DNA from: Tenacibaculum caenipelagi
GTDB lineage: Bacteria; Bacteroidota; Bacteroidia; Flavobacteriales; Flavobacteriaceae
NCBI RefSeq assembly: GCF_004363005.1
Contig: NZ_SNYH01000002.1
Location: 558,001 to 622,000, forward strand
Direction of reading: 5' to 3'
Length of the DNA stretch: 64,000 nt
A model generated the notes under the pieces. That model had not been told where the DNA came from. It worked only from the letters and a program-made list of their open reading frames with translations, and ran no database searches. The translations under genes and the position numbers were made by a program. This document shows positions 16,185 through 27,910 of this stretch, one piece after another; position 1 is the first letter of the stretch, and each line of letters begins with the position of its first letter.

Positions 16185-18473
16185 ATGAAAGATTCTAGAA
16201 AGAGGCATGAAGCTTTACTTTATCATGCTAAACCGAAGCCAGGAAAAATAGCAGTAGTACCTACAAAAAAATATGCAACACAACACGATTTATCTTTAGC
16301 ATATTCACCAGGAGTAGCAGAGCCTTGTTTAGAGATAGCGAAAGACAAAAACAACGTTTATAAGTATACCTCAAAAGGTAATTTAGTAGCAGTTATATCG
16401 AATGGGACAGCAGTTTTAGGGCTGGGTGATATTGGTCCAGAAGCGTCTAAACCTGTAATGGAAGGAAAAGGATTGTTGTTTAAGATTTTTGCTGATATTG
16501 ATGTTTTTGATATTGAAGTTGATACTACAGATGTAGATAAATTTGTAGAAACTGTAAAAGCAATTGCTCCTACTTTTGGAGGAATTAATTTAGAAGATAT
16601 CAAAGCTCCTGAAGCTTTTGAGATAGAAAGAAGATTAAAAGAGGAATTAGATATTCCTGTTATGCACGATGATCAACATGGTACAGCAATTATCTCTGCA
16701 GCAGCGCTAAAAAATGCATTAGAGATTAATGAGAAAAACATAGAAGATGTTAAAATAGTTGTGAACGGAGCAGGAGCAGCAGCTATTTCATGTACACGTT
16801 TGTATTTAGCCCTAGGAGCTAAACGTGAAAACGTAATTATGTGTGATAGTAAAGGCGTTATTAGACAAGATAGAGATAACTTAACGTCTCAAAAAGCTGA
16901 GTTTGCTACAAGTCAAGATGTGCATACCTTAGAAGAGGCGATGTTAAATGCAGATGTATTTATAGGGTTGTCAAAAGGAAATGTGGTAACACCAGAAATG
17001 TTGTTAGCTATGGCAAAGAATCCTATTGTTTTTGCAATGGCAAATCCAGAACCAGAGATTGAATACGATTTAGCAATCGCAACAAGAGATGATATTATCA
17101 TGGCTACAGGAAGATCGGATCATCCTAACCAAGTAAACAATGTATTAGGTTTTCCATTTATTTTTCGTGGAGCATTAGATGTTCGAGCAAAGAAGATTAA
17201 CGAAGAAATGAAAATGGCTGCGGTACATGCGTTGGCAGATTTAGCTAAGCAATCAGTACCTGAACAAGTGAACATAGTATACGATGAGGTGAGTCTTTCT
17301 TTCGGAAAAGAATATATTATCCCTAAGCCGTTTGATCCAAGGTTAATTTATGAAATTCCACCAGCAATTGCGAAAGCAGCGATGGATTCTGGCGTAGCCC
17401 AAGAGCCTATTGATGACTGGGATAAGTATCGTGAAGAATTGATGGATCGCTCAGGTACGGGAAGTAAAGAAGTACGATTATTACACAACCGAGCTAAGAA
17501 AAATCCTAAGCGATTGGTATTTGCCGAAGCAGATCATTTAGATGTGTTAAAAGCAGCACAAAGAGTGTATGAGGAAAAAATTGGAAAACCGATTTTATTA
17601 GGAAGAAGAGAAATCATCTTAGAATTAAAAGAAGAGTTAGGTTTTGATGCAGATGTGCCAATTATAGATCCTAAAACGGATGAAGAAGAAGCAAGAAGAA
17701 ATCGTTATGCTGAAGCTTTTTGGAAAACAAGACAGCGTAAAGGAGTTACTTTTTTAGAAGCACAAAAATGGATGCGTGAGCGTAATTATTTTGCAGCTAT
17801 GATGGTGAATTCGGGAGAGGCAGATGCATTAATTACAGGGTATTCAAGACCTTATCCTTCTGTGGTGAAACCAATGTTGGAATTGATTGAAAAAGATCAA
17901 GGAGTAACAAGAGTAGCTGCTACGAATATGATGTTAACTAAGCAAGGGCCAATGTTTTTGGCAGATACAACCATAAACATCAATCCAACAGCAAAAGATT
18001 TGGCTAAAATTACACAGTTAACATCCGTACTAGCTAAAATGTTTGGAATGAAACCAAATGTAGCAATGTTAGGTTTTTCCAATTTTGGTTCTTCAAAGTC
18101 TGAAAGTTCAACTAAAATTAGAGAAGCAGTGTCTTATATCCATCGTCATTATCCTAATGTTGTGGTAGATGGTGAATTGCAGGCAGATTTTGCGTTGAAT
18201 CCAGAGTTATTAGCAAAAGAGTTTCCGTTTTCTAAATTAAATGGAAAAAGAGCAAATGTTCTAATTTTCCCTAACTTAGAGTCAGCTAACATTACATATA
18301 AACTAATGAAAGCGGTTGATGAAGTTGAAACTATTGGTCCAATTTTGTTAGGAATGAGCAAACCAGTACACATTTTACAGTTAGGGGCAAGTGTAGATGA
18401 AATGGTTAATATGGCAGCAGTAGCTGTGGTAGATGCTCAAAATAAAGAAATGAAAGCTAAAAAAAACAGTTAA
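16185..18473 (+). CDS. maeB: NADP-dependent malic enzyme with phosphotransacetylase-like domain
   Basis: 762 residues, the normal length of the MaeB fusion. Residues about 1-420 are the malic enzyme part, which decarboxylates malate to pyruvate and yields NADPH; visible motifs include AYSPGVAEPC, IHDDQHGTA-type VMHDDQHGTAI (metal and substrate site) and the nucleotide fold VVNGAGAAA. Residues about 430-762 are a phosphate acetyl/butyryltransferase-like domain (VFAEAD, NPxEADALITG-type GEADALITGYSRPY) that in known MaeB proteins is mainly regulatory, binding acetyl-CoA. It has its own promoter and is followed by ruvA after 72 bases; that order with sprA is conserved in flavobacteria. Confidence 0.95.
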   Translation: MKDSRKRHEALLYHAKPKPGKIAVVPTKKYATQHDLSLAYSPGVAEPCLEIAKDKNNVYKYTSKGNLVAVISNGTAVLGLGDIGPEASKPVMEGKGLLFKIFADIDVFDIEVDTTDVDKFVETVKAIAPTFGGINLEDIKAPEAFEIERRLKEELDIPVMHDDQHGTAIISAAALKNALEINEKNIEDVKIVVNGAGAAAISCTRLYLALGAKRENVIMCDSKGVIRQDRDNLTSQKAEFATSQDVHTLEEAMLNADVFIGLSKGNVVTPEMLLAMAKNPIVFAMANPEPEIEYDLAIATRDDIIMATGRSDHPNQVNNVLGFPFIFRGALDVRAKKINEEMKMAAVHALADLAKQSVPEQVNIVYDEVSLSFGKEYIIPKPFDPRLIYEIPPAIAKAAMDSGVAQEPIDDWDKYREELMDRSGTGSKEVRLLHNRAKKNPKRLVFAEADHLDVLKAAQRVYEEKIGKPILLGRREIILELKEELGFDADVPIIDPKTDEEEARRNRYAEAFWKTRQRKGVTFLEAQKWMRERNYFAAMMVNSGEADALITGYSRPYPSVVKPMLELIEKDQGVTRVAATNMMLTKQGPMFLADTTININPTAKDLAKITQLTSVLAKMFGMKPNVAMLGFSNFGSSKSESSTKIREAVSYIHRHYPNVVVDGELQADFALNPELLAKEFPFSKLNGKRANVLIFPNLESANITYKLMKAVDEVETIGPILLGMSKPVHILQLGASVDEMVNMAAVAVVDAQNKEMKAKKNS

Positions 18474-18510
18474 TACTTGTTGAACAAAGACAAGTAAAAA
18501 ATAAATAATT

Positions 18511-18529
18511 TTTGCCTATTTTAGGCAAA
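18511..18529 (+). other. Short perfect hairpin between maeB and ruvA
   Basis: TTTGCCTA, three T, TAGGCAAA: an 8-base perfect stem directly upstream of ruvA. It lacks a following T-run on the + strand, so it is a weak terminator or an mRNA-processing or stability element at most. Confidence 0.4.
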
Positions 18530-18545
18530 TAGAAAAAATAGCTGG

Positions 18546-19127
18546 ATGATTACACAAATAAGGGGGAAGCTTGTGGAGAAAAATCCTACATACGCTGTAG
18601 TTGATTGCAACGGGGTAGGATACTTAATGAATATTTCTTTAAACACATTTTCATCATTGCCAAATGATGAAAATGTGTTGTTATATACCCACTTATCTAT
18701 AAGAGAAGATGCACATACGTTATATGGTTTTTCAACCAAAATGGAACGAGAAGTTTTTTTATTACTAATTTCAGTTTCAGGTGTGGGACCTAGTATAGCA
18801 AGAACAATGTTGTCTTCTATGACATCAGAAGAAGTTCAGCAAGCAATTGCTTCTGAAAATGTAAAGCTAATTCAATCGGTAAAAGGAATCGGTGCAAAAA
18901 CAGCACAGCGAGTAATAGTTGATCTAAAAGATAAAGTTTTAAAGACTTTTGAATTGGGTGAAGTTTCTGTGATACAGAACAATACAAATAAAGAAGAAGC
19001 GTTATCTGCTTTAGAGGTTCTTGGCTTCGTTCGGAAGCAAGCCGATAAAGTAATAGGGGAGATATTAAAAGAAACGCCTGAAGCAAGTGTTGAAAAACTT
19101 ATAAAACAGGCGTTGAAAAAATTATAA
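18546..19127 (+). CDS. ruvA: Holliday junction DNA helicase subunit RuvA
   Basis: 193 residues, normal length. RuvA binds four-way junctions as a tetramer and loads the RuvB motor for branch migration. Domain I is the OB-fold start MITQIRGKLVEKNPTYAVVDCNGVGY-like region (residues 1-65), domain II holds two helix-hairpin-helix motifs (VSGVGPSIA at about 77-85 and VKGIGAKTAQRVI at about 112-124), and domain III is the RuvB-binding C-terminal helical domain (about 146-193). sprA follows after 21 bases, so the two are likely co-transcribed. Confidence 0.96.
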   Translation: MITQIRGKLVEKNPTYAVVDCNGVGYLMNISLNTFSSLPNDENVLLYTHLSIREDAHTLYGFSTKMEREVFLLLISVSGVGPSIARTMLSSMTSEEVQQAIASENVKLIQSVKGIGAKTAQRVIVDLKDKVLKTFELGEVSVIQNNTNKEEALSALEVLGFVRKQADKVIGEILKETPEASVEKLIKQALKKL

Positions 19128-19148
19128 AAAAGATTGGAAAAAGCAGTT

Positions 19149-22100
19149 ATGAATAGATTACTTGCGGCACTTACTTTGTTAGTAAGTGTTGTTTCGTTTT
19201 CACAAAATACTCAAAGCGATAGTACAAATACTATTAAAAAAGATACTGTTATTCCCCTCAAATATAATTTTAAGTACAACCAAAACGGAACACTGTATTT
19301 AAATAATCCTACTCAAAAAATTGTTACGTATGACAAAGCGTTAAACAAGTTTATGGTAGTAGAAAAAATAGGAGACTACTATGTAGGAACTCCTATTTTT
19401 ATGACACCAAAAGAATACAATGAATACCGTTTAAAAAATGATTTAAAAGAGTATTTTAAAGAAAAAGTAGATGCTACTAATCCTAAAAAGAAAGGAAGTG
19501 AAAATGCTCGAAAAAACTTACTACCTAAATATTATGTAAACTCTAAATTTTTTGAATCTGTTTTTGGAGGAAATACAGTAGAAGTAAACCCAACAGGACA
19601 GTTAAATATAAAACTAGGAGGTGTATATCAAAATAATGAAAATCCTCAAATTTCTGTTGAGAACCAAAGCAGTTTTACATTTGATTTTGATCAACAAATT
19701 AGTGCAAGTTTACAGGCTAAGGTAGGAAAGCGATTAAAAGTAACGGCTAACTATGATACCCAATCTACTTTTGATTTTCAAAATGTTATCAAGTTAGAAT
19801 ATACACCTACTGAAGATGATATTATTAGAAATATAGAGGCGGGTAATATTAGTATGCCAATTAAAAACTCGCTGATTAACGGAGCACAATCGTTATTTGG
19901 TGTAAAAGCCGAATTACAGTTTGGTAAAACATACGTAACTGCAGCTTTTTCACAACAGAATTCGCAATCTAAAACGGTTGTTGCGGAAGGAGGAGCAACT
20001 ATTGAACCTTTTGAATTACGCGCTTCAGACTATGATAATGATCGACATTTCTTTTTATCACAATATTTTAGAGATCAATACAAAAAGGCTTTAGAAAACT
20101 ATCCCTTAATTAATAGTCCTATTAATATTACAAGGGTTGAAGTATGGGTAACGAACAGAAATCAAAATGTAAGTGATTACCGTAGTATTGTTGCATTGGC
20201 CGATTTAGGGGAGTCTGATGATGCAAATGAAGTAAATCCATCAGAAATAACAACAACTCCAGGAGCAATATCGGTAAACTCTATAACTATACCTTATAAT
20301 GGGGTAAACAATTTAAGTTCATTATTAGCTACAACTAGTGGAGGAATTAGAGATGTGGCAACAATTGATGCTGCTATTAATGGAATAGGAGTGCCTGCAC
20401 AACAAGGATTTAATTACACTTATTTACAAAATGCACGAAGATTACAGCCAAATGAATTTAGGTTACACCCACAGTTAGGATTTATTTCCTTGAATAGAAG
20501 ATTAAATGACGGGGAGGTATTAGCAGTGGCTTTTGAATATACTGTAGTAGGAGCTTCAAATGGAGAAACAGTTTTTAAAGTTGGTGAGTTTTCAAACGAT
20601 GGAATAGTAGCACCAGCAAATATTGCAGTTAAGTTATTGCGTAGTGAAATTTTAAATACCACAAGACCTGGGGATGATACAGAAGCTTTTCCAACATGGA
20701 GGTTGATGATGAAAAACGTATATGCATTAGGAGCATTCCCATTACAACGTGATGGTTTCCGTTTTGAATTATTATATCGTGATGATGAAACAGGAACACT
20801 CCAAAATACACTACAAAAAGCGCAAACTCCTGGGATAACAGACAAACCATTATTACGTATTTTAAATTTAGATAAGTTAGATCAGAGTGAATATGCCGTT
20901 CCTAATGGGGATGGTTTCTTTGATTATGTTGAAGGGATAACAGTTAATTCTGAAAGAGGCTATGTTTTATTTCCTGAACCAGAGCCATTTGGAAATGATT
21001 TAAAAGATGAACTTACCAATCCTGCAGATCAAGACAAGTACGTGTTTGAAGAGTTATACTTAACTACAAAAATTCAAGCCAAAAACGAATATCAAAATTT
21101 AGATAAATTCTTTTTAAAAGGGTATTTTAAATCTGAAACTAGTAGAGGAATTTCATTAGGAGCTTTCAATGTTCCAAGAGGTTCGGTACGAGTTACAGCT
21201 GGAGGAAGACAATTGGTTGAAGGAATTGATTATGTAGTAGATTATCAATTAGGACGTGTACAAATTTTAGATCCAGGGTTAGAAGCTTCAGGAATACCGA
21301 TTAATGCTTCCGTAGAAAATAACACCTTTTTTAATCAACAGCGTAAAACATTTATTGGGGTAGATGTTGAACATCGTTTTTCTGATCAGTTTATTTTAGG
21401 AGGTACATTTTTAAATGTAAGTGAAAAACCAATTACTCCCAAAGTAAATTTAGGAGGAGAGCCGATTGACAATATAATGCTAGGGTTGAATTTGGATTAT
21501 TCTTCTGAAGTACCTTATTTAACAAAACTAGCAAACAAATTACCTTTTGTTGAAACTGAAGCACCGTCAAATGTTTCGGTTAGAGCAGATATGGCATATT
21601 TGCTACCAGGTTCTCCTAGTGGAATCAATGTAGACGGTACTGCAACTTCGTATTTAGACGATTTTGAAGCTTCACAAATACCAATTAACTTAAACTCACC
21701 ACAACAATGGTTTTTAGCAAGTACGCCAGAATCTCAAGGATTTGATGGAGGTACTTTTGGTTTAGAATACAACTACAAAAGAGGAAAATTAGCATGGTAC
21801 AATATTGATCAGTTATTTTATGGTAGTGGAAATAGACCTAGTAATATTGATGAAAATGAGTTGTCGAGAGATGAGGTTCGTCAAATTCGCTACAATGAAT
21901 TATTTCCAAATACTGATTTAGATATTACTCAGCAAAATTTAGTTCGTACCCTAGATTTAGCGTATTACCCTGCTGAAAGAGGACCATATAATTATAATGA
22001 AAACGCAAACACAGTAACTCCAGAAGAACGATGGGGAGGAATTATGCGGTCATTAACAACCAACAATTTTGAGCAAGCGAATGTAGAATACATTCAGTTT

Positions 22101-25100
22101 TGGTTGATGGATCCTTATGAAAATTATTCTATTACGACCGAAGAAGGGTTGCAAGCAGGAATTAATCCCAATGATCCGACAAATCAGGTGGGGAAATTAT
22201 TTATCAACTTAGGAAATGTTTCGGAAGATATTTTAAAAGACGGAAGAAAGCAATATGAAAATGGGCTTCCTGCTGATGGACAAAAAGCAGATGGAGGAAA
22301 TGTTTTAACCTCTATTTGGGGTGATACACCTATTAATCCATCAATCTTATACGCTTTCGATTCGAGTAATGAGGCAAGAACCAATCAAGATATTGGTTTA
22401 GACGGACTAAATGATGATGAAGAGCGAGTAAAATACCCAGCATTTGCAGGGTTAGAAGATCCAGCAGGTGATAATTTTCAGTTTTTTAGAGGAGGAGCAA
22501 TCGAAAATACTGATCCTTCAGTATTATCTCGTTATAAGAATTATAATGGTACGGAAGGGAACTCGCCAACAGCAAGCCAATCAGGAGAGTCATATCCAAC
22601 ATCATCCACAACGTACCCTGATACAGAAGATATCAACAAAGATCAAACGATGAATCCTGTAAATAGTTACTTTGAGTATGAAGTTTCTTTGAATAAAACA
22701 GATTTACAGCTAGGACAAAATCATATCATTGATGTAAAAACACAAGATGTAACTTTATTAAATGGGGCAACGAGAACAACAACCTGGTATCAGTTTAGAA
22801 TTCCTGTAAGAAATGTTACCGATGCTCAAAAAATTAATGGAATTACAGATTTTAATAGTATTCGTTTTATAAGAATGTTCCTTACACAGTTTAGAATGCC
22901 GATAGTGTTGCGTTTCGGTGAGTTAGAGTTGGTGAGAGGAGATTGGCGTCGTTATACAAAAACTTTGCCTGAAACAGGAACTCCAGACGATTTAGAAGCG
23001 GATGAATTAAACAAATTTGAAGTTGGTGTTGTAAGTATTGAGCAAAATCAAGATCGTTATCAATTACCTCCAGGAATTCAAAGAGAACGTTTACAAGGTA
23101 CCAACAGAATTCAACGTCAAAATGAACAATCTGTAACCCTTAAGGTTACTGACTTACCAACTAATGAGGTAAGAACTATTTATAAAAATATTAGTATAGA
23201 TATGCGTAGGTATAAAAAACTGCGTATGTTTTTACATGCTGAAAAACCTAGTACATCTGATACTACTGATGATGAAATGGTGGCGATAATACGTTTAGGT
23301 ACTGACTTAAACGATAATTATTATCAAATAGAAAAACCTTTAAAATTATCAACGTCTAATGCTTCTCCAATAGATGTTTGGCCAACGGAGAATAACTTAG
23401 ATATTCCATTAAAAGAATTAGCCAATCTTAAAATTAATAGACCTGCTGGAGATCCTATTTCGAATGTTTTTTCTGGGGTGACTTCTAATGGATTGAATAT
23501 ATCTGTTAAAGGTAATCCAACTTTAGCACAAGTAAGAACGGTAATGTTAGGGGTTAAAAATGACGCTAGTTCTCCAAAATCGGTAGAAGTATGGTTTAAT
23601 GAATTACGTGCCGTTGGTTTTGATAATAAAGGTGGTTGGGCAGCAGTTGTAAATGCCGATGCAAATATGGCAGATGTGTTAGATGTATCCTTAGCAGGAA
23701 GAATGTCAACTGTTGGTTTTGGTAATGTAGAAGACCGTGTACAACAACGAAGCATAGAAGAGGTAAAGCAGTATAGTGTAGCAACCAATGTACAGTTAGG
23801 TAAAATGATGCCTAATAAATGGAACATGCAAGTGCCAATGAGTTATAGCTACGGTGAAGAGTTTAGAGATCCAAAATATGATCCACAATTTCAAGATGTG
23901 GAACTTGAAGATGCCATTGATAAAAACCCTAATAGTAAAAATGCACAAGATTATACGAGAAGAACAAGTATTAGTTTTATCAATGTAAAAAAGAATAGAA
24001 ATCCAGAAAGTAAGAAGAAACCAAAGTTTTATGATATAGAGAACCTTTCTGCGTCGTATGCACATAGTGAAGAGTTTCATAAGGATTATAATATTGAAAA
24101 GTACGAGAATAAAAACGTAATGGCAGGAGCTAGCTATAACTTTAATTTTGTTCCTTTCGTTATAGAGCCGTTTAAAAAATCAAAAGGATTTAAGAGTCGA
24201 TATTTAAAGTTTATAAAAGATTTAAATTTTAATCCAGTACCTAAAACTTTAGCGATAAATTCGAGAATAAATAGAAATTACAATAGTCAACAATCAAGAA
24301 ACTTGATTATTGATCCAACAAATCCGTTACCAGCACAACCCGAATTAATTCAGCGAAGATTTTTATTTAATTGGGATTATACGATTGGTTTTGATATTAC
24401 TAAATCGTTACAATTAAATTTTAATGCAGCCAATAATTATATATATGATAGCTTTGGTGAAGATGAAAACTTAGAGGTGTACGATCAATTTTTTAATGTT
24501 GGAAGGCCAGATAATTACCACCAGAAACTAAATGCTACCTATAAATTACCGTTAGATAAATTTCCGTTTTTAAATTTTGTTAATGCTGACTATGGTTATA
24601 CTGCTGACTTTGATTGGAAGGCTGGTTCGCAAAGTAATTTAGTATTACCTAGTGGAGATAATATTAGTTATTTAGATGTAGTAGGTAATATGATTCAAAA
24701 TGCCAATACTCATAATTTAAATACCAATATAGATTTTGGTCGTTTCTATAAAATTATTGGTGTAGATAAATTGTTACTAAAAGGAGCCAAAAACCAACCA
24801 ACACAAAAAGGGACTACCACTTTAGGAGGAAAAGAAGTGGTTCAAAAAGTAAAGCTTAAAATGAGTGCTTCTTTTGGACAAAAATTAGGAAAAGGAGTCT
24901 ACGATGTATTAACATCGGTTAAAAGAGCAAAAATTAGTTATTCTCAAAATAATGGAACCTTATTACAAGGGTATAAACCTTCGATAGGATTCTTAGGAAG
25001 AAATAATTTTGATGGAGGAATGGCGCCAACCCTTGGTTTTGTTTTCGGTAGTCAAACAGACATTTTAAATAAGGCTATTGAGAATGGATGGTTGGTAACA

Positions 25101-26273
25101 AGAACAAGTCAAGATGACGTTAATCAACCTTACTACAGCAAAACCTACGGAAAAACAAGGTATAAAAAGTTAGATTACAATGTATCTGTTAAACCATTTA
25201 AAGACTTAACTGTTGATTTACGAGGTAACAGAATTCAAACAAGTAACCTATCTCAACAACTAGATGTTATTTCTGATGGCAACGGAGGCTTTCATCAAGA
25301 TCCTAATATTAAACCTTTTGAAACAGGAAACTATAGCATAAGCCATGTGATGATAGGAACAGTTTTTACCGATAATGAAGAACTGTATCAGAAGTTTTTA
25401 GAGTATAGACAAACAATTTCTGGAAGAATAGCTAAAGAAGAAGGAATAGCTGTGAACGACCCTGATTCTGAAAATAACAATCCAGGATTTAAAACGAACG
25501 GACAGCAAGCCATGTTACCTGCCTTCATAGCAGCATATTCAGGAAGTAGCCCTAATTCTGTAAGTACAGGAATTTTTAGAAATATTCCTATTCCTAACTG
25601 GACATTACGTTATAATGGGTTTATGAAATACAATTGGTTTAAGAAAAACTTTAGTTCATTTACTTTGTCTCATGGGTACAAATCGTCTTATACTATAGGA
25701 AATTACACAAATAATTTACAGTACGATGCTAGTACTCCAACAAATACAAATACTTCTGGTAATTATCAATCAGAACTCTTAATTTCGTCCGCAACTTTAA
25801 TAGATGAGTTTTCACCATTAGTAAAAGTAGATTTTAGAATGAAAAATTCAATATCGTTTAAAGGTGAAATACGAAAAGATAGAAGTTTAACACTGAATTT
25901 TAATAACAATACGCTAACCGACATAAAAGGAACAGAATATGTTTTAGGATTTGGATATAAGATTAGAGATGTTAAATTTGTGACCAGATTTACAGGAAAG
26001 AAAGAAACCTTAAAAGGAGATATAAATTTAAGAGCTGATATTTCATTGAGAGATAATTTGACTTTGATAAGAAGTGTAGATAAAGAGAATAGTCAAATTA
26101 CAGGGGGCGAAAAATTATTTGGATTAAAATTCATTGCCGACTATAATTTAAGCAGTAACCTAACAGCATCTTTTTATTATAATCATCAAACATTTGAGTA
26201 TGCTGTTTCTACCACTTTTCCAAGACAATCTATTAATGCAGGAATTAATTTAGTATACAACTTAGGAAATTAA
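19149..26273 (+). CDS. sprA: SprA, outer-membrane translocon of the type IX secretion system
   Basis: 2374 residues from ATG 19149; a TTG at 19134 in frame would add MEKAV in front of the signal peptide [19 protein letters not shown] and looks less likely. SprA (Sov in Porphyromonas) is the giant 36-strand barrel through which type IX cargo such as gliding adhesins and chitinases leaves the cell. The length matches the family, the whole protein is beta-rich, and typical conserved pieces occur ([58 protein letters not shown]), ending in an aromatic barrel strand ([13 protein letters not shown]). The ruvA-sprA-gcvH order is conserved in flavobacteria. It implies T9SS and probably gliding in the host; no other T9SS gene lies in the window. 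Confidence 0.95.
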   Translation: MNRLLAALTLLVSVVSFSQNTQSDSTNTIKKDTVIPLKYNFKYNQNGTLYLNNPTQKIVTYDKALNKFMVVEKIGDYYVGTPIFMTPKEYNEYRLKNDLKEYFKEKVDATNPKKKGSENARKNLLPKYYVNSKFFESVFGGNTVEVNPTGQLNIKLGGVYQNNENPQISVENQSSFTFDFDQQISASLQAKVGKRLKVTANYDTQSTFDFQNVIKLEYTPTEDDIIRNIEAGNISMPIKNSLINGAQSLFGVKAELQFGKTYVTAAFSQQNSQSKTVVAEGGATIEPFELRASDYDNDRHFFLSQYFRDQYKKALENYPLINSPINITRVEVWVTNRNQNVSDYRSIVALADLGESDDANEVNPSEITTTPGAISVNSITIPYNGVNNLSSLLATTSGGIRDVATIDAAINGIGVPAQQGFNYTYLQNARRLQPNEFRLHPQLGFISLNRRLNDGEVLAVAFEYTVVGASNGETVFKVGEFSNDGIVAPANIAVKLLRSEILNTTRPGDDTEAFPTWRLMMKNVYALGAFPLQRDGFRFELLYRDDETGTLQNTLQKAQTPGITDKPLLRILNLDKLDQSEYAVPNGDGFFDYVEGITVNSERGYVLFPEPEPFGNDLKDELTNPADQDKYVFEELYLTTKIQAKNEYQNLDKFFLKGYFKSETSRGISLGAFNVPRGSVRVTAGGRQLVEGIDYVVDYQLGRVQILDPGLEASGIPINASVENNTFFNQQRKTFIGVDVEHRFSDQFILGGTFLNVSEKPITPKVNLGGEPIDNIMLGLNLDYSSEVPYLTKLANKLPFVETEAPSNVSVRADMAYLLPGSPSGINVDGTATSYLDDFEASQIPINLNSPQQWFLASTPESQGFDGGTFGLEYNYKRGKLAWYNIDQLFYGSGNRPSNIDENELSRDEVRQIRYNELFPNTDLDITQQNLVRTLDLAYYPAERGPYNYNENANTVTPEERWGGIMRSLTTNNFEQANVEYIQFWLMDPYENYSITTEEGLQAGINPNDPTNQVGKLFINLGNVSEDILKDGRKQYENGLPADGQKADGGNVLTSIWGDTPINPSILYAFDSSNEARTNQDIGLDGLNDDEERVKYPAFAGLEDPAGDNFQFFRGGAIENTDPSVLSRYKNYNGTEGNSPTASQSGESYPTSSTTYPDTEDINKDQTMNPVNSYFEYEVSLNKTDLQLGQNHIIDVKTQDVTLLNGATRTTTWYQFRIPVRNVTDAQKINGITDFNSIRFIRMFLTQFRMPIVLRFGELELVRGDWRRYTKTLPETGTPDDLEADELNKFEVGVVSIEQNQDRYQLPPGIQRERLQGTNRIQRQNEQSVTLKVTDLPTNEVRTIYKNISIDMRRYKKLRMFLHAEKPSTSDTTDDEMVAIIRLGTDLNDNYYQIEKPLKLSTSNASPIDVWPTENNLDIPLKELANLKINRPAGDPISNVFSGVTSNGLNISVKGNPTLAQVRTVMLGVKNDASSPKSVEVWFNELRAVGFDNKGGWAAVVNADANMADVLDVSLAGRMSTVGFGNVEDRVQQRSIEEVKQYSVATNVQLGKMMPNKWNMQVPMSYSYGEEFRDPKYDPQFQDVELEDAIDKNPNSKNAQDYTRRTSISFINVKKNRNPESKKKPKFYDIENLSASYAHSEEFHKDYNIEKYENKNVMAGASYNFNFVPFVIEPFKKSKGFKSRYLKFIKDLNFNPVPKTLAINSRINRNYNSQQSRNLIIDPTNPLPAQPELIQRRFLFNWDYTIGFDITKSLQLNFNAANNYIYDSFGEDENLEVYDQFFNVGRPDNYHQKLNATYKLPLDKFPFLNFVNADYGYTADFDWKAGSQSNLVLPSGDNISYLDVVGNMIQNANTHNLNTNIDFGRFYKIIGVDKLLLKGAKNQPTQKGTTTLGGKEVVQKVKLKMSASFGQKLGKGVYDVLTSVKRAKISYSQNNGTLLQGYKPSIGFLGRNNFDGGMAPTLGFVFGSQTDILNKAIENGWLVTRTSQDDVNQPYYSKTYGKTRYKKLDYNVSVKPFKDLTVDLRGNRIQTSNLSQQLDVISDGNGGFHQDPNIKPFETGNYSISHVMIGTVFTDNEELYQKFLEYRQTISGRIAKEEGIAVNDPDSENNNPGFKTNGQQAMLPAFIAAYSGSSPNSVSTGIFRNIPIPNWTLRYNGFMKYNWFKKNFSSFTLSHGYKSSYTIGNYTNNLQYDASTPTNTNTSGNYQSELLISSATLIDEFSPLVKVDFRMKNSISFKGEIRKDRSLTLNFNNNTLTDIKGTEYVLGFGYKIRDVKFVTRFTGKKETLKGDINLRADISLRDNLTLIRSVDKENSQITGGEKLFGLKFIADYNLSSNLTASFYYNHQTFEYAVSTTFPRQSINAGINLVYNLGN

Positions 26274-26299
26274 AAACAAACACAATAAAAATAATTACA

Positions 26300-26680
26300 A
26301 TGAACATTCCATCAGAATTAAAATACACCAAAGACCACGAGTGGGTTAAGGTTGAAGGTGATGTAGCAACTATTGGTATTACTGATTTTGCACAAGGTGA
26401 GTTAGGAGATATCGTATATGTAGATGTTGATACTTTAGATGAAACACTAGATGCAGAAGAAGTTTTTGGTTCAGTAGAAGCAGTAAAAACTGTTTCAGAC
26501 CTTTTCATGCCTTTGTCAGGAGAAGTAGTAGAACTTAACGAAGCTTTAGAAGACGAGCCTGAATTAGTAAACTCTGACCCTTATGGTGAAGGATGGATGA
26601 TAAAAGTAAAATTATCTGACGATTCTCAAGTAGCCAATTTATTAAGTGCCGAAGCATATCAAGAACTTATTAACGCATAA
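26300..26680 (+). CDS. gcvH: Glycine cleavage system H protein
   Basis: 126 residues. GcvH carries the aminomethyl group between the P and T proteins on a swinging lipoyl-lysine arm; the same protein often donates lipoyl groups to other complexes. The lipoylation site is Lys63 in [11 protein letters not shown], and the family's opening (YTKDHEWV) and C-terminal [10 protein letters not shown] are present. It follows sprA after 26 bases, and the last 35 bases overlap the VanZ-like gene in another frame. Confidence 0.96.
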   Translation: MNIPSELKYTKDHEWVKVEGDVATIGITDFAQGELGDIVYVDVDTLDETLDAEEVFGSVEAVKTVSDLFMPLSGEVVELNEALEDEPELVNSDPYGEGWMIKVKLSDDSQVANLLSAEAYQELINA

Positions 26681-27023
26681 ATTAACTATACTAGCAATAC
26701 TTATTACGATAAGTATTGCTACAGTTAGTTTAATAAAGTTAGGTAAAGCCCCTGTAAAAATTAATCACTTAGATAAATTTGAACATGCTTTTGCCTATTT
26801 CATATTAACCACAATTTGGTTAAGAGCTTTAAAAACAACAAAAATTAGTAACTACTTTATAGTTTTTTGTTGTTTTTTTTACGGCATAATTATTGAGGTT
26901 TTACAGACTACAGTGACGACGCATCGATCAGGAGAGTTTTGGGATGTTGTTGCAAATTCGATGGGTATTTTGATAGCTTTTATTATTTACAATTCATTTT
27001 TTAAGAAAAATAAAGCTATTTAA
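26646..27023 (+). CDS. VanZ-like family membrane protein
   Basis: 125 residues with three to four hydrophobic helices. The start [11 protein letters not shown] and the [18 protein letters not shown] block (about 40-57) are typical of the VanZ family, whose members protect the envelope against glycopeptides in some Gram-positives but have no settled function in Bacteroidota. GTG 26646 is the only start that keeps the family N-terminus; it puts 35 bases of the gene inside gcvH, and no ATG is available in this frame before the first helix. Translation is probably coupled to gcvH. The family is clear; the start and role are inferred. Confidence 0.82.
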   Translation: MPKHIKNLLTHKLTILAILITISIATVSLIKLGKAPVKINHLDKFEHAFAYFILTTIWLRALKTTKISNYFIVFCCFFYGIIIEVLQTTVTTHRSGEFWDVVANSMGILIAFIIYNSFFKKNKAI

Positions 27024-27086
27024 AGATTAAGCTTGTAAAAGTTGAAATAAATTAATTAAATTAGCGAACTATTAAAAACATTTAGG

Positions 27087-27809
27087 ATGGAAATTAAGAA
27101 AAATCCAAAATCAAACTTAGAGAACTACAGTAAACTGTTTATGCAAATAGGTTTGGTTTTAGCTTTATTTGTAACGTATGTTGCTATTGAGAGTAAAACA
27201 TACGATAAAGAGTATGGAGATTTAGGTGTGGCTAATATGGCTTCAGACATTGAAGAAGAAACTATAGAGCTTCAAATAGAGCCGCCAAAGCCAAAACCAA
27301 ATACACCTCCACCACCAGCTCCTGAAAAAATTGAAGTAGTAGAAGACGAGAAAGAAGTAGAAGAAACAGTTATTGAATCTACAGAAACAGACGAATCAGA
27401 AGCTGTAGAGGTAGAAGATATTCAAGAAGTAGAAGAGGTTGAAGAAGTAGTAGAAGATGTACCTTTTGCTATTATTGAAGAAGTTCCTGTATTTCCTGGA
27501 TGTACTGGTACTAAAGCTCAAAAGAAAGACTGTTTAAACAAAAAATTACAAAAGCACGTTCAGCGTAATTTTAATGCTGAATTAGCTAACGAACTTGGAT
27601 TGTCACCAGGTAAGAAGAGAATCTATGTTCAATTTAAAATTGATAAAGATGGTTCTATAACTAATGTTACAGCAAGAGCTCCACACCCAAGGTTAAAGCA
27701 AGAGGCTGAAAGAGTAGCTAGAAAGATACCAAAAATGCAACCAGGTAGACAAAGAGGTAGAGCAGTGAGAGTTGGTTACACGTTACCTATTACATTTAAT
27801 GTAGAGTAA
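27087..27809 (+). CDS. tonB: Energy transducer TonB, copy 1
   Basis: 240 residues. The N-terminal helix (about 17-37) anchors it in the inner membrane. A spacer of Pro/Lys (PPKPKPNTPPPPAPEK) and then a long Glu/Val-rich stretch (about 85-128) spans the periplasm, and a TonB C-terminal domain (about 135-240, with VQFKIDKDGSITNV and PGRQRGRAVRVGYTLPITF) contacts the TonB box of outer-membrane receptors. The ExbB/ExbD motor that powers TonB is not in this window. It sits after vanZ and before a paralogue, separated from it by a terminator. Confidence 0.93.
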   Translation: MEIKKNPKSNLENYSKLFMQIGLVLALFVTYVAIESKTYDKEYGDLGVANMASDIEEETIELQIEPPKPKPNTPPPPAPEKIEVVEDEKEVEETVIESTETDESEAVEVEDIQEVEEVEEVVEDVPFAIIEEVPVFPGCTGTKAQKKDCLNKKLQKHVQRNFNAELANELGLSPGKKRIYVQFKIDKDGSITNVTARAPHPRLKQEAERVARKIPKMQPGRQRGRAVRVGYTLPITFNVE

Positions 27810-27835
27810 AATAACTACTTACATATAAAAAAATA

Positions 27836-27867
27836 AAAAAAGCAATCCTTTTAGGGTTGCTTTTTTT
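27836..27867 (+). terminator. Terminator of tonB copy 1
   Basis: AAAAAAGCAATCC and GGGTTGCTTTTTT form a 13-base stem with one G-T wobble around a short loop (TTTTA), followed by a T-run. It separates the two tonB genes. Confidence 0.85.
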
Positions 27868-27868
27868 A

Positions 27869-27884
27869 TTGGCATGTTTCTTGT
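27869..27884 (+). promoter_or_regulatory. Sigma-54-like -24/-12 element upstream of tonB copy 2
   Basis: TTGGCATGTTTCTTGT has the GG-N10-G(C/T) spacing of sigma-54 promoters, with TTGT in place of the canonical TTGC. The same TTGGCATG-N4-TTGT pattern occurs at 51212-51227 before a barrel protein gene. It starts 42 bases before the ATG at 27911. Function is inferred from pattern only. Confidence 0.45.
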
Positions 27885-27910
27885 TTTTAACAAAGTATTA
27901 ATATAGAAAT

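Noticed and set aside
20420-20845. Minus-strand frame of 141 codons inside sprA
   Set aside because: It is antisense to a strongly conserved part of SprA and has no signal or motif.
23324-23827. Minus-strand frame of 167 codons inside sprA
   Set aside because: Same reason: antisense shadow of SprA, no recognisable protein features.
27330-27470. Repetitive GAAGTAGAA-like DNA in tonB as a tandem repeat
   Set aside because: It is low-complexity coding sequence for the Glu/Val-rich periplasmic spacer, without a fixed period.
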